A stretch of 64,000 bases of DNA from Halomonas sp. BDJS001 (GTDB taxonomy: Bacteria > Pseudomonadota > Gammaproteobacteria > Pseudomonadales > Halomonadaceae): positions 1,736,001-1,800,000 of the forward strand of contig NZ_CP110535.1 in the NCBI RefSeq assembly GCF_026104355.1, read 5' to 3'. A program made the position numbers and the translations under genes. Of this stretch, positions 44,615 to 54,492 are shown one piece after another. Position 1 is the first letter of the stretch, and each line of letters opens with the position of its first letter. The notes below the pieces were generated by a model that saw only the letters and a list, made by a program, of their open reading frames with translations, was not told where the DNA came from and ran no database searches.

Positions 44615-45634
44615 TTAGCTGTCTAGGCTATCGAGAATGCGCCGATAGCTGGCAAAGCGTGCTGGATGAATCTTGCCTGCGTCGACCGCCGCGAGTAAAG
44701 CGCAGCCGGGCTCATTACGATGCCTGCAGTCACGGAAGCGGCAGTAACCAATATAGTCGTGAAACTCAATAAAGCCGTCGGTGACTTCCTGCTCGTTGAG
44801 GTGCACCAGGCCAAACTCGCGAATACCCGGTGAGTCGATGAGATCGCCGTCGGCCACCTCAGCGCGGCTCATGGTATAGAGGCGTGCCGTGGTGGTGGTG
44901 TGAGTCCCTTTGCGGGAGTCCTCCGAGAGCGCACCAATGCGTAGGGTTTCATCGGGTAGCAGTAGATCAATCAGCGATGATTTGCCGACGCCGCTTTGGC
45001 CAACGAATACCGAGGTGCGCCCTTCGAGCTGGCTGCGCAGTTCATCTAGGCCAGTTTCTGTGGCGGTGGTGGTGCGGACGACGGGATAGCCCAAATCGCG
45101 ATAGCGCTCGAGTAGTTTACCCAGTTCACCACCATCTTCTGGCAGTAGGTCGGTTTTATTCAACACGAGTACTGGGGCAATACCGGTCGCTTCGGCAGCC
45201 ACCAGGTAACGGTCAATAAGGTTGGCGTGGGGTGCGGGTTCCACCGCAAACACAATCAGTAGTTGATCAATGTTGGCGGCGACCGGTTTGAGCTGGCCGC
45301 GGGCGTCGGGGCGTTTAAGTACGCTGTCGCGCTCTTCACGTGCCACCACCACGCCGGAGCCTTCCTGACCTGCGCGCCATATCACTCTGTCGCCGGTGAC
45401 CAGGCCGTCCAGATTGGCGCGCAAGTGGCAGCGTACCGGTTCATTGTCGCTGTTGCGCACCTCAAGGGTACGCCCGAAGTGAGCAACGACACGGCCCGGC
45501 TGTTCGGCACCGTATTCACCGGCGGCGAGCTTTTCAGCGTCCTGAACATCGCGCTTTTCAGCGCGCTGGGCACGTTCCGCCTGGACTTTCTCGACGCGCC
45601 ACTGCTGCTGGCGACTTAATTTACGTTTGCTCAT
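44615..45634 (-). CDS. rsgA: Ribosome small-subunit biogenesis GTPase RsgA
   Basis: A 339-residue circularly permuted GTPase that checks late 30S assembly. An N-terminal OB fold is followed by the motifs in permuted order: G4 LNKTDLL, then G1 GQSGVGKSS, then G3 DSPGIREFG. The C-terminal zinc site is CRFRDCRHRNEPGC. The ATG at 45634 (MSKRKLSRQQQWRV) has cagg upstream; two further in-frame codons start with GTG. Divergent from orn, as in E. coli. Confidence 0.96.
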   Translation of the reverse strand: MSKRKLSRQQQWRVEKVQAERAQRAEKRDVQDAEKLAAGEYGAEQPGRVVAHFGRTLEVRNSDNEPVRCHLRANLDGLVTGDRVIWRAGQEGSGVVVAREERDSVLKRPDARGQLKPVAANIDQLLIVFAVEPAPHANLIDRYLVAAEATGIAPVLVLNKTDLLPEDGGELGKLLERYRDLGYPVVRTTTATETGLDELRSQLEGRTSVFVGQSGVGKSSLIDLLLPDETLRIGALSEDSRKGTHTTTTARLYTMSRAEVADGDLIDSPGIREFGLVHLNEQEVTDGFIEFHDYIGYCRFRDCRHRNEPGCALLAAVDAGKIHPARFASYRRILDSLDS

Positions 45635-45803
45635 GACCACCTGATGATCGCTACAATAGCGGTCATTGTACCTATCAACGATGTGATTGTACTTAGCAAA
45701 GATGCTATCAAGTAGCCACGCTCTCCTTTGTAGCTGCTTGGTGGGCCTATTTAAGGCACACTTGCATGATGTTAATGGTCATTTGGACAAAGGAATAACG
45801 GTA

Positions 45804-46409
45804 ATGAGCAACGAAACAACGGGTACAGCGGAAGGTAAAACGGCGCCGCGGGATGATCTGCTGGTGTGGATTGATCTAGAGATGACCGGCCTGGATCCTA
45901 ATAAAGAGCGCATTATTGAAGTAGCCACGCTCATTACAGATGCGGATTTGAATGTGGTCGCCGAGGGGCCGGTGATTGCAGTGAAACAGCCGGATAGCCT
46001 GCTGGCGCAGATGGATGACTGGAATCAGAAAACCCACGGCGAATCAGGTTTGGTAGCACGGGTAAAAGCCAGCAAGGTGGAAACGACAGAAGCTGAGCAG
46101 CAAACCCTGGCGTTTTTGCAGCAGTACGCGGTGGCTGGGTCGTCGCCCATGTGTGGCAACAGTATCCACCAGGATCGACGCTTTCTGGAGCGTGAGATGC
46201 CTGCGTTGCTCAACTTTTTCCACTACCGCAATCTTGATGTGTCTACCATAAAAGAAGTGGCCAAACGCTGGAATCCCGGTGCGCTGGCAGGCTTTAGTAA
46301 ACAGAATGTGCACTTGGCAATGGACGATATTAAAGAGTCGATTGCTGAACTGGCCCACTATCGCAATACGTTTTTACGTGTTGACCAAAGCCGCGACGAA
46401 GAAGAGTGA
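45804..46409 (+). CDS. orn: Oligoribonuclease
   Basis: A 201-residue DEDDh 3'-5' exonuclease that degrades dinucleotides, including pGpG from cyclic di-GMP turnover. Exo I is [10 protein letters not shown], exo [13 protein letters not shown] and exo [13 protein letters not shown]. The ATG at 45804 follows aaggaataacggta; the frame is open 39 codons earlier but those residues are not part of the family. About 15 extra N-terminal residues compared with E. coli. Confidence 0.96.
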   Translation: MSNETTGTAEGKTAPRDDLLVWIDLEMTGLDPNKERIIEVATLITDADLNVVAEGPVIAVKQPDSLLAQMDDWNQKTHGESGLVARVKASKVETTEAEQQTLAFLQQYAVAGSSPMCGNSIHQDRRFLEREMPALLNFFHYRNLDVSTIKEVAKRWNPGALAGFSKQNVHLAMDDIKESIAELAHYRNTFLRVDQSRDEEE

Positions 46410-46422
46410 CTGAGGAGGGTAG

Positions 46423-47516
46423 TTAAGAGAAGTGGATGTCGGTAGCAATTCGCTTATCGCGCTTAAGGCGCTGCTCCTCAAGCGCCCAGTCGACGTGTTC
46501 GCGTACTAGCTCACTGGGATAGGCTCTACGCGCCCATAGCGCTGATTCTACCGCAACGCTCCAGGGCGCATTGCCAAGGCCGATAGCGATATTGCGCAGC
46601 CAGCGTTCATAACCAATGCGCCGAATGGGGCTGCCAGCGGTTTTATCCAGAAACTCCGCTTCGCCCCAGGCAAACAGGCTGATAAGCGATGCACGATCGA
46701 GATCATGGCGCGGTGCAAAGTCGTTTTCCTGGGTCGTGCGGGTAAAGCGAGTGAAGGGGCACACCAGCTGGCAGTCATCGCAGCCGTAAATACGGTTGCC
46801 CATGGCGCGACGATACTCGACCGGAATCGCCCCGTGTAACTCAATGGTGAGATAGGAGATGCACTTGCGCGAGTCGACCACTTTGTCGTCAACGATAGCC
46901 CCGGTGGGGCAGGCGGTTTGGCAGGCGCTGCAGCTACCGCAGTGTTCATGCTCAAGGGTGCGTCAATGGGGAGTGGTAGGTCGGTATACAGCTCGCCAAG
47001 AAAAAACAGCGAGCCCGCCTTGGGGTTGAGCAGCATGGCATTTTTGCCGAACCAGCCAAGCCCGGCTTTTTGCGCCAGGGCGCGCTCCATCACCGGCGCT
47101 GAATCGACAAAGGCGCGGTAGCCGAACTCACCGACTTCCTGCTCAATTTTTTTTGCTAATAGGGCTAACCGTTTACGAATAAGCTTGTGATAATCACGCC
47201 CTAAAGCGTAGCGGGAAACATAAGCGCGGCTGGGCTGGCCGAGTACTTTGGTGCTCTCCACTTCGGCGGGCAGGTAATCCATGCGCACGCTGATAATGCG
47301 CTGAGTGCCGGGTTCCAGCTCTGCGGGGCGGGTGCGCTTGGTGCCATGTTTGGCCATAAAGCCCATTTCACCGTGGTAGCCCTCTTCCAGCCACGCTTCC
47401 AGGTGAGCTTCATGGGCCGACAGCTCGGTATCGGTGATACCCACCTGCTGAAAGCCCAGCTCTCGCCCCCAGGTTTTAATCAGGTCGGCAAGGCGAGCAA
47501 GTTTCTGGTCAGTCAT
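46423..47516 (-). pseudogene. queG: Epoxyqueuosine reductase QueG, broken by a one-base frameshift
   Basis: QueG reduces epoxyqueuosine to queuosine in tRNA with cobalamin and two 4Fe-4S clusters. The frame from 47516 (MTDQKLARLADLIKTWG) is correct to LPIDAPL and then goes out of frame. The correct continuation, EHEHCGSCSACQTACPTGAI, lies in another frame and leads into residues ending at 46423 with RKCISYLTIE and GCDDCQLVCP. One base is missing in the ggg run at 46956-46958. Repaired length is about 365 residues, with all cluster cysteines present. ATG 47555 is an alternative start. Probably a sequencing error. Confidence 0.88.
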
Positions 47517-47631
47517 TGCACCATCAGAACGTGCAAAGGAAGTGGAATTCGACATAGTCAATCAACAGCAAGGCATTAAGCGCGCTATGCTAACGCATTG
47601 GCAGCCATCAAAACATGTGAAAGGAGCGATC

Positions 47632-49125
47632 GTGACAGTCTCGAATACTTCCATGCTACGCCCCCTCTATAAAGCAGCCCAGGTTCAGGAGCTCGATCGG
47701 CGCACGATCGCCGGGGGTATCGATGGCTTTGCATTGATGCAACGCGCCGCCTCAAGTGCCTGGCACAGCTTCCGCTCCCGTTGGCCTCAGGCACGCAGTA
47801 TTACTGTGTTGTGTGGAGGCGGGAACAATGGTGGCGATGGTCACGTGCTGGCCGCGCTGGCCATGCAGTCTGGCCTGAAAGTGCAGCGGATAACGCTCAA
47901 GAGCGTTGACGAGCTGAGCGGTGCCGCGGCGCGTGCCGCTGAGTTAGCCACCTCCGCGGGGGTAGGCTGCGAGGAGTGGCATGCCGGTATTGAACTCACC
48001 GGTGAAGTGATCGTCGATGCGCTGCTGGGTACCGGATTGACTGGCGAAGTCGAGGGGCGCTTCAAGCGCGCTATTGAAATGATCAATGCGTCAGATCAGC
48101 CGGTGCTGGCGATTGATATTCCTTCAGGCCTGGTCGCCGATACTGGCGATGTGCCAGGTATTGCAGTAAAGGCCGCCTGCACGGTGACTTTTATCGGTGA
48201 TAAGGTGGGGCTGCATACGGGGGATGCGCCGGCTTATACCGGCGAGATTGATTTTCGCCCCTTGGGCGTCAAAGCCCAGGCTTATTTCGATATCCTCCCC
48301 ACGGCTTGGCGACTGGATGATTCGCTATTGGCAGCGGCGTTTGCACCCCGCCTGCGTACCAGCCATAAAGGCGACATGGGGCACGTGCTGGTGATGGGCG
48401 GGGCCCTCGGTTTTGGCGGGGCCGCGTTACTGGCCTGTCAGGCTGCTGCGCGTTTGGGAGCGGGTAAAGTGAGTTTGGCGACGGCGCCTGAGCATATTGT
48501 CGCCAGTTTGATGCGTTGCCCAGAAGTGATGGCACATGGCATACGTGGTGGCGCTGAGGCTGTTGAGTTGCCCAAGAACGCTGATGTCATAGTGGTCGGC
48601 CCTGGGCTGGGTCAGGCTGCCTGGGGGCAGGCTGTGTTGCAGAGTGCGCTGCAGGCAGACAAACCGCTGGTGGTGGATGCCGATGGACTGAACCTATTGG
48701 CGCTTCAGTGGCCGGATGTGCGTCGCGATAACTGGATATTGACACCACACCCCGGTGAAGCCGCACGACTATTAAGCTGTTCCGTTGCCGATATCCAGTC
48801 TGATAGGCCCGCTGCTGCCCAGGCGCTGCAACGGGCCCGGGGTGGCGTGGTGATTCTAAAGGGCGCGGGCAGCTTAATCGCTGGCCCCACTGGCTTGGTC
48901 GTGTGCCCTTACGGTAACCCGGGTATGGCCAGCGGCGGCATGGGTGATGTACTCAGTGGCATGCTGGGCGCGCTGATTGCGCAGCGTGGCGACATAGAGT
49001 TTAGTGCCTGGCTGGGTGCCATGGTGCATGCGCTAGCGGCAGATCGCGCAGCCGAGGAGGAAGGCGAGCGTGGCCTGCTGGCCAGCGATCTGGCATCCTA
49101 TGCGCGAAAATTGATTAATCCGTGA
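47632..49125 (+). CDS. nnr: Bifunctional NAD(P)H-hydrate epimerase / ADP-dependent dehydratase
   Basis: A 497-residue enzyme repairing hydrated NAD(P)H. The N-terminal epimerase domain has CGGGNNGGDGHV (about 60). The C-terminal kinase-like dehydratase has VVVGPGLG and NPGMASGGMGDVLSGM. The frame opens at 47542, but GTG at 47632 is four bases after aaggag and gives the E. coli-like length. Divergent from queG. It overlaps tsaE or lies 11 bases before it. Confidence 0.93.
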   Translation: MTVSNTSMLRPLYKAAQVQELDRRTIAGGIDGFALMQRAASSAWHSFRSRWPQARSITVLCGGGNNGGDGHVLAALAMQSGLKVQRITLKSVDELSGAAARAAELATSAGVGCEEWHAGIELTGEVIVDALLGTGLTGEVEGRFKRAIEMINASDQPVLAIDIPSGLVADTGDVPGIAVKAACTVTFIGDKVGLHTGDAPAYTGEIDFRPLGVKAQAYFDILPTAWRLDDSLLAAAFAPRLRTSHKGDMGHVLVMGGALGFGGAALLACQAAARLGAGKVSLATAPEHIVASLMRCPEVMAHGIRGGAEAVELPKNADVIVVGPGLGQAAWGQAVLQSALQADKPLVVDADGLNLLALQWPDVRRDNWILTPHPGEAARLLSCSVADIQSDRPAAAQALQRARGGVVILKGAGSLIAGPTGLVVCPYGNPGMASGGMGDVLSGMLGALIAQRGDIEFSAWLGAMVHALAADRAAEEEGERGLLASDLASYARKLINP

Positions 49126-49136
49126 AGGCAGCCCAC

Positions 49137-49652
49137 ATGCAGGTGCAATTAGACAGTGAAGAGGCCCAGGTCGCCTTTGGCGAAGCACTCGGGCAGGCGT
49201 TGCAAGGACGCGGGCTCGTCTATCTAGAGGGTGAGCTGGGTGCCGGAAAAACCACCCTGACTCGGGGCATTTTGCGCGCTTACGGCCATCTCGGTGCGGT
49301 TAAAAGCCCCACTTATACTTTGGTAGAGCCTTACGAGTTGGGATCCCAGCGGGTTTACCATCTGGATTTGTACCGTTTGTCGGATCCGGAAGAGCTTGAG
49401 TTTATAGGTGGTCGTGACGTGCTGGCCGACGATGCGCTGAGCATTATTGAGTGGCCCAGCCGAGGTGAAGGATGGTTGCCAGCGCCTGACCTTCGCCTAA
49501 CCTTGGAAGTAATGGATCAGGGGCGTTTAGTCTCCCTGGCCGCGGGTAATGACCAAGGTGAACGTATATTGGCTGCCTTGCAGGGTCAGCTAAGTAAAGC
49601 AAGTAAGCTAAGTTCCGACCAGTTGGAGAGTGGTGTGATTCAATGGAAATAA
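49137..49652 (+). CDS. tsaE: tRNA threonylcarbamoyladenosine biosynthesis ATPase TsaE
   Basis: A 171-residue P-loop protein needed, with TsaB and TsaD, for t6A37 in tRNA. Walker A is EGELGAGKTTLTRG (about residue 30); KSPTYTLVEPY and HLDLYRLSDPEE are family motifs. The start used is ATG 49137; a GTG at 49122 overlapping the nnr stop (GTGA) is an alternative. The C-terminal 10 bases overlap amiB. Confidence 0.93.
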   Translation: MQVQLDSEEAQVAFGEALGQALQGRGLVYLEGELGAGKTTLTRGILRAYGHLGAVKSPTYTLVEPYELGSQRVYHLDLYRLSDPEELEFIGGRDVLADDALSIIEWPSRGEGWLPAPDLRLTLEVMDQGRLVSLAAGNDQGERILAALQGQLSKASKLSSDQLESGVIQWK

Positions 49653-51106
49653 AGGGCATAGCGGCACGTGCATATCGCTTATTGGCCGCCAGTTTTTTTG
49701 CCCTGGCAGCAGTTAATGTTCAAGCGTCCAGCGTAGAGAGCATGCGTCTTTGGGCGGCGCCGGATCATGCTCGGCTGGTATTTGACCTCTCCGCTGCGAC
49801 CAATGCCAACGTGTTTTCGCTGGAGAATCCGGCGCGGTTGGTGATTGATTTGGATGATACCCAAATGGATACCGACCCCAGTACGCTGCCTTTGCATGAC
49901 AGTGCCATTACCTCGGTGCGTACCGGCGTGCGGGAGGGTGGGGGCCTGCGGGTAGTGCTTGAGCTCAATCGAGAAATTGAGCCACGCCATTTTACCCTGA
50001 CACCTAACGACCAGTACGGTCACCGACTGGTCGTTGATCTCGAATACCCTGGTGAGAGTGCCGTCGAGAATCCGATTGACCCCATTGAGGCGATGATTCG
50101 GGATCAGGAAATTCAGGCCCAGCGGGCATCTGCTCAAGGCCAGCTGTCGGACAGCGTGGCGCCGCCTAGCGAGGCAGCGCCGACAGAAGTGCAGGAAGCC
50201 AAGCCGCACCCAAGGCGCGATATTATTATTGCCGTCGACGCCGGTCATGGTGGTGAAGACCCGGGGGCGATTGGCCCTTCAGGCACACGGGAAAAGGACG
50301 TAGTGCTGGAAATTGCCCGTCGCCTAGCCGCTGAAGTGAACGGTACTGAGGGCTTTAAAGCCGTGCTGGTGCGGGATGGTGACTACTATATAGGGTTGCG
50401 TCAGCGTACCGCACTGGCACGTGAGCAGAAAGCCGACTTTTTTGTCTCGATACACGCCGATGCTTTCACCAGCCCAAGACCCCAAGGGAGCTCGGTCTAT
50501 GCGCTTTCTCAGCGCGGCGCCACCTCGGAAACCGCCCAGTGGCTGGCGGATAGTGAGAACCGCTCCGACCTTATCGGCGGTGTCGATGGCAACCTCTCTT
50601 TACGTGATAAAGACCAGGTGCTGCGTGGTGTGTTGTTGGACTTGACCATGACCGCGACCCTAAACGATTCGCTCTCTATCGGTGGGCAGGTGTTAGAGCA
50701 GTTAGGGCGAATTAACCGGTTGCATAAGTCCCGGGTAGAGCAGGCGGGGTTTATGGTGCTTAAATCTCCCGATATCCCCTCGCTGTTGATCGAGGTTGGC
50801 TTTATCTCCAACCCTGACGAAGAGCGCCGTTTGCGTGACCCGGTGCACCAGTCAGGACTTTCCCAGGCGATTTTCAGTGGCTTACGCGACCATTTCCAGC
50901 GCTACCCACCGCCAGCCAGTCTGCTAGCCTGGCAGCGTGATAATCAGCGCCAGCCGTCGGGTAACGAGTACCGCATTCAGTCAGGGGACACTCTGTCCGC
51001 GATTGCCGTGCGCCACGGCGTGCCGGTGAATCAACTGAAGCAGGCCAATGATTTGAATGGTGACGTGATCCGCGTAGGCCAAGTGTTACAGATACCCCGC
51101 TCATGA
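49643..51106 (+). CDS. amiB: N-acetylmuramoyl-L-alanine amidase AmiB with C-terminal LysM
   Basis: A 487-residue periplasmic cell-wall hydrolase cutting septal peptidoglycan during daughter-cell separation. Signal peptide (AASFFALAAVNVQAS), AMIN domain (about 35-135), Pro/Glu-rich linker, then an Amidase_3 domain with zinc-binding DAGHGGEDPGA (His near 201) and catalytic EVGFISNPDE. It ends with a LysM (YRIQSGDTLSAIAVRHGVPV, about 443-485). LysM and position between tsaE and mutL identify AmiB rather than AmiC. EnvC-type activation is expected from the family. Confidence 0.94.
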   Translation: MEIKGIAARAYRLLAASFFALAAVNVQASSVESMRLWAAPDHARLVFDLSAATNANVFSLENPARLVIDLDDTQMDTDPSTLPLHDSAITSVRTGVREGGGLRVVLELNREIEPRHFTLTPNDQYGHRLVVDLEYPGESAVENPIDPIEAMIRDQEIQAQRASAQGQLSDSVAPPSEAAPTEVQEAKPHPRRDIIIAVDAGHGGEDPGAIGPSGTREKDVVLEIARRLAAEVNGTEGFKAVLVRDGDYYIGLRQRTALAREQKADFFVSIHADAFTSPRPQGSSVYALSQRGATSETAQWLADSENRSDLIGGVDGNLSLRDKDQVLRGVLLDLTMTATLNDSLSIGGQVLEQLGRINRLHKSRVEQAGFMVLKSPDIPSLLIEVGFISNPDEERRLRDPVHQSGLSQAIFSGLRDHFQRYPPPASLLAWQRDNQRQPSGNEYRIQSGDTLSAIAVRHGVPVNQLKQANDLNGDVIRVGQVLQIPRS

Positions 51107-51115
51107 GGTTTTGTC

Positions 51116-53029
51116 GTGACTGATATGACCGCTACCGTACCGCGCATAAAGGTACTCGACCCACGGCTGGCCAACCAGATTGCCGCCGGTGAGGTGGTTG
51201 AGCGTCCTTCATCGGTGACCAAAGAGCTGATAGAGAACGCTATCGACGCGGGTAGCCAGCGCATTGAAGTGGAAATTGAGCAGGGCGGAGCGCGGCTGAT
51301 TAAGGTGCGCGATGACGGCATCGGTATTGGCGAAGAGGATTTACCGCTGGCTCTGGCCCGCCATGCCACCAGTAAGATCGGCAGTTTGGAGGACTTGGAA
51401 GGCGTTAGCTCGTTGGGCTTTCGCGGCGAGGCGCTGGCGTCGATCAGCTCCGTCTCCCGGCTGGAGTTGATCTCCAATGCCGAAGACGACCCCCGCCATG
51501 GCTGGCGGGTGGTGGCAGAAGGGCGGGGCATGGATGCACGGGTGACCCCCGCACCACACCCCCGAGGTACTAGCGTCGGCGTGCGCGACCTGTTTTTTAA
51601 TACTCCCGCTCGGCGCAAGTTTCTGCGCACAGAAAAGACTGAGTTTGCCCATGTCGAAGAGGCGTTTCGCCGTCAGGCGTTATCCCGCTACGATATTGCC
51701 TGGGTGTTGCGTCATAACCAAAAAGTCATTCATCAGCTGCCAGCGGGCCACTCAGCGGCGGCCCGGGAGCGGCGGATTGCCTCACTGTTGGGTAAGAACT
51801 TTATCGAGCACGCCCGCTACATTGAGCGCGAAGCGGGCGGTTTGCGGCTAAGTGGCTGGGTGGGCCTGCCCACCCACTCGCGCTCCCAGGCCGACCAGCA
51901 GTACTTCTTCGTTAACGGACGCGTGGTGCGTGACCGCCTAGTTGCCCATGCGGTGCGGCAAGCCTACCGCGATGTTCTGTTTAACGGTCGTCATCCGGTG
52001 TTTGTGCTCTATCTGGAGCTCGATCCAGACGTTGTGGACGTCAACGTTCACCCCACCAAGCACGAAGTGCGCTTTCGTGATGGTCGCATGGTGCACGATT
52101 TTCTCTACTCCAGCCTCCACCACTCCCTGGCGTCCGCTAAACCCGCCGAGAGCGCAGAGGAGGGTGAGGCTGAGGTAGCTGATACACCGGGCGCATCGCC
52201 ACAGGGCGAAGCTTCAGAAGCGGGCGCCGAACAGCCCCGCTGGCAGCAGCAGGGGATTGCGCTGACCCACTCGCCGGATCGCCACCCAGGTGCCGAGCGA
52301 GTGCGTCGCTTTATGCAGGGCTATCAGGCGCTCCACCCCAATCATGAAGAGACCCTGTTAACGCCACAGCCGAGCGCTCCCCAGCGAGGTGGTGAGGTGC
52401 GTGAAGCGCCCCTGGCGATGCCCGATAACGACCCCACTGCGCCGCCGCCGCTGGGGTTTGCCTTGGGGCAGTTACACGGTATTTATATTCTTGCCCAGAA
52501 CGCAGAGGGCTTGGTGTTGGTGGATATGCACGCCGCTCACGAGCGCATTGTCTATGAGCGCATGAAAGCTCAGCTGGCCGCGGCGAAAGGGCTGGATGCG
52601 CAACCGCTGCTCGTGCCCGTTTCCATCGCCGCCAGCCGGGCTGAAGTGGCCACCGCAGAGAGCGAGCAAGAAGCGATTGCCAAGCTGGGTATTGAGCTGG
52701 ATATCGCCGGGCCAGAAACGCTACTGGTACGTCAATTGCCCGCCTTGCTTGCCCAGGCTGACCCTGAAGCGCTGGTACGCCAGATGCTGGAAGAGCTGGC
52801 GCGGTATGGGCGTACCCACCAAGTCGAGGCTCGCTTGCATGAACTGCTCTCCACCATGGCTTGCCATGGCAGTGTGCGCGCCAACCGGCGGCTAACGATT
52901 GATGAAATGAACGCGCTGCTACGCGATATGGAGCGCACCGAGCGCAGCGACCAGTGTAATCATGGCCGTCCTACCTGGACGCAGATGGGGCTAAAAGCGC
53001 TCGATCGGCTGTTCTTGCGTGGACAGTAG
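51116..53029 (+). CDS. mutL: DNA mismatch repair protein MutL, with endonuclease motif
   Basis: A 637-residue protein. N-terminal GHKL ATPase motifs: [23 protein letters not shown] and [14 protein letters not shown] charged linker of about 100 residues follows. The C-terminal domain holds [12 protein letters not shown] (about 470-481), the metal-binding DxHA(x)2E(x)4E endonuclease motif with Met for Gln, plus ACHGSVRA (about 581) and CNHGRP (about 616). E. coli MutL lacks these; here nicking activity is likely. The start is GTG at 51116, seven bases after gagg; ATG at 51125 is less well placed. Confidence 0.95.
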   Translation: MTDMTATVPRIKVLDPRLANQIAAGEVVERPSSVTKELIENAIDAGSQRIEVEIEQGGARLIKVRDDGIGIGEEDLPLALARHATSKIGSLEDLEGVSSLGFRGEALASISSVSRLELISNAEDDPRHGWRVVAEGRGMDARVTPAPHPRGTSVGVRDLFFNTPARRKFLRTEKTEFAHVEEAFRRQALSRYDIAWVLRHNQKVIHQLPAGHSAAARERRIASLLGKNFIEHARYIEREAGGLRLSGWVGLPTHSRSQADQQYFFVNGRVVRDRLVAHAVRQAYRDVLFNGRHPVFVLYLELDPDVVDVNVHPTKHEVRFRDGRMVHDFLYSSLHHSLASAKPAESAEEGEAEVADTPGASPQGEASEAGAEQPRWQQQGIALTHSPDRHPGAERVRRFMQGYQALHPNHEETLLTPQPSAPQRGGEVREAPLAMPDNDPTAPPPLGFALGQLHGIYILAQNAEGLVLVDMHAAHERIVYERMKAQLAAAKGLDAQPLLVPVSIAASRAEVATAESEQEAIAKLGIELDIAGPETLLVRQLPALLAQADPEALVRQMLEELARYGRTHQVEARLHELLSTMACHGSVRANRRLTIDEMNALLRDMERTERSDQCNHGRPTWTQMGLKALDRLFLRGQ

Positions 53030-53076
53030 CTGCGCAGACAATAGCAATCACCCTTTTTCTTACCTGATGGAAACGC

Positions 53077-54015
53077 ATGGCTGATACGCGCCCCTGGGCG
53101 ATCTTTTTAATGGGCCCGACGGCCGCCGGGAAAACCGATACCGCAATGGCACTGCACGAGCGCCTGGGGCATGAGCTGATTAGCGTTGATTCGGCCATGG
53201 TGTATCGCGGTATGGATATTGGCAGTGCCAAACCCAGCGCGGCGGAGCTTGCCCGTGCGCCCCATCATCTGATCGATATCCGTGACCCAGCAGAACCTTA
53301 TTCAGCCGCTGATTTTCGGGTAGATGCGTTTTCGCTTATGCGACAAATCAGCGCGGCGGGCAGGGTGCCACTCTTGGTTGGCGGTACTATGCTCTACTAC
53401 AAACGGCTGGTCGAAGGGGTTGCAAATCTTCCGTCTGCAGATCCGGCGATTCGCCAACGGCTTGAAGCCCAGTGGCAGGCTGAGGGGCTAATCTCACTGC
53501 ATAAACAGCTCGCGGAAGTGGATGCGGTGTCTGCCCAGCGCATTCATCCTAATGACCCGCAACGTCTTATGCGTGCCCTGGAGGTGTACTTCGCCAGTGG
53601 GCGGCCAATGAGTGAACTCTGGGCGGAGCAACAGCCGGAAACCTTTCCCTGGCGCGTGTTGTCCATAGCGTTGGCACCCAGTGATCGCAGCTTGCTGCAT
53701 CAACGTATTGCTCAGCGTTTCGAAGTAATGTTGGGTGAGGGCTTGATAAATGAAGTCGCCGCCCTCAAAAAGCGTAACGACTTACATTTAGGCCTGCCGG
53801 CGATGAAGAGTGTTGGTTATCGCCAAGTGTGGGAATACCTGGAAGGTGAGTATGACTATGCCACGCTCGTTGAGCGAGGCGTCATTGCCACTCGTCAGCT
53901 GGCCAAACGACAACTAACTTGGTTGAGAAGCTGGCCAGAACTTAACTGGGTAGATTCACAGCGCTCGGATGCACTGGATCAGGTGCTGAAACTCGTGCGT
54001 GACAGCGGTGCTTAG
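53077..54015 (+). CDS. miaA: tRNA dimethylallyltransferase
   Basis: A 312-residue enzyme transferring dimethylallyl to A37 of tRNAs reading UNN codons. P-loop [13 protein letters not shown] (about residue 12), [16 protein letters not shown] and HHLIDIRDP are diagnostic. The Thr and Asp of these motifs bind the substrate. 47 bases after mutL, with hfq following as in E. coli. Confidence 0.96.
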   Translation: MADTRPWAIFLMGPTAAGKTDTAMALHERLGHELISVDSAMVYRGMDIGSAKPSAAELARAPHHLIDIRDPAEPYSAADFRVDAFSLMRQISAAGRVPLLVGGTMLYYKRLVEGVANLPSADPAIRQRLEAQWQAEGLISLHKQLAEVDAVSAQRIHPNDPQRLMRALEVYFASGRPMSELWAEQQPETFPWRVLSIALAPSDRSLLHQRIAQRFEVMLGEGLINEVAALKKRNDLHLGLPAMKSVGYRQVWEYLEGEYDYATLVERGVIATRQLAKRQLTWLRSWPELNWVDSQRSDALDQVLKLVRDSGA

Positions 54016-54206
54016 CGTAAGATAGTCCGCTAAGATAGTAACTTAGTAGATGTGTTTTCGATTGGCTGAGTGATTGGCCTTTCGATTATCACTAGGCTCT
54101 TCGGGCATCATTCGGCCTTCCGGGCAGTAATAAATAGTGCGGCGTAGCACCAGTAGGGCACGCCATTTGATAATTAACCCCCAACGACAGTTTTAGGGAG
54201 AGCAAC

Positions 54207-54455
54207 ATGTCCAAAGGGCAGTCCCTTCAAGACCCGTACTTGAACATTCTGCGCAAGGAGCGCATTCCGGTCTCAATCTTTTTGGTCAATGGCATTAAGC
54301 TGCAGGGCCAGATCGAATCGTTTGACCAGTTTGTTATCCTGCTGCGCAATACCGTCAGTCAGATGGTTTACAAACACGCTATTTCTACGGTTGTTCCGTC
54401 TCGTAACGTACGCTTGCCTGCGCAAGACCCGGCAGAGCAGGATGCGGAGATTTAA
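54207..54455 (+). CDS. hfq: RNA chaperone Hfq
   Basis: An 82-residue hexameric Sm-like protein that promotes sRNA-mRNA pairing. Sm1 is [20 protein letters not shown] and Sm2 the [10 protein letters not shown] stretch. The C-terminal tail is short and acidic ([10 protein letters not shown]), unlike the 102-residue E. coli protein. Tttagggagagcaac gives a strong Shine-Dalgarno. The 191-base gap before it probably holds a promoter; no clear consensus was picked out. Confidence 0.97.
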   Translation: MSKGQSLQDPYLNILRKERIPVSIFLVNGIKLQGQIESFDQFVILLRNTVSQMVYKHAISTVVPSRNVRLPAQDPAEQDAEI

Positions 54456-54492
54456 CACCGCTGGAGAAGCAAGAGAGTCCACGAGGTATTGA

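Noticed and set aside
46956..46958. queG as two separate overlapping genes
   Set aside because: The two frames join into one standard QueG with a single base added; neither part alone is a complete enzyme.
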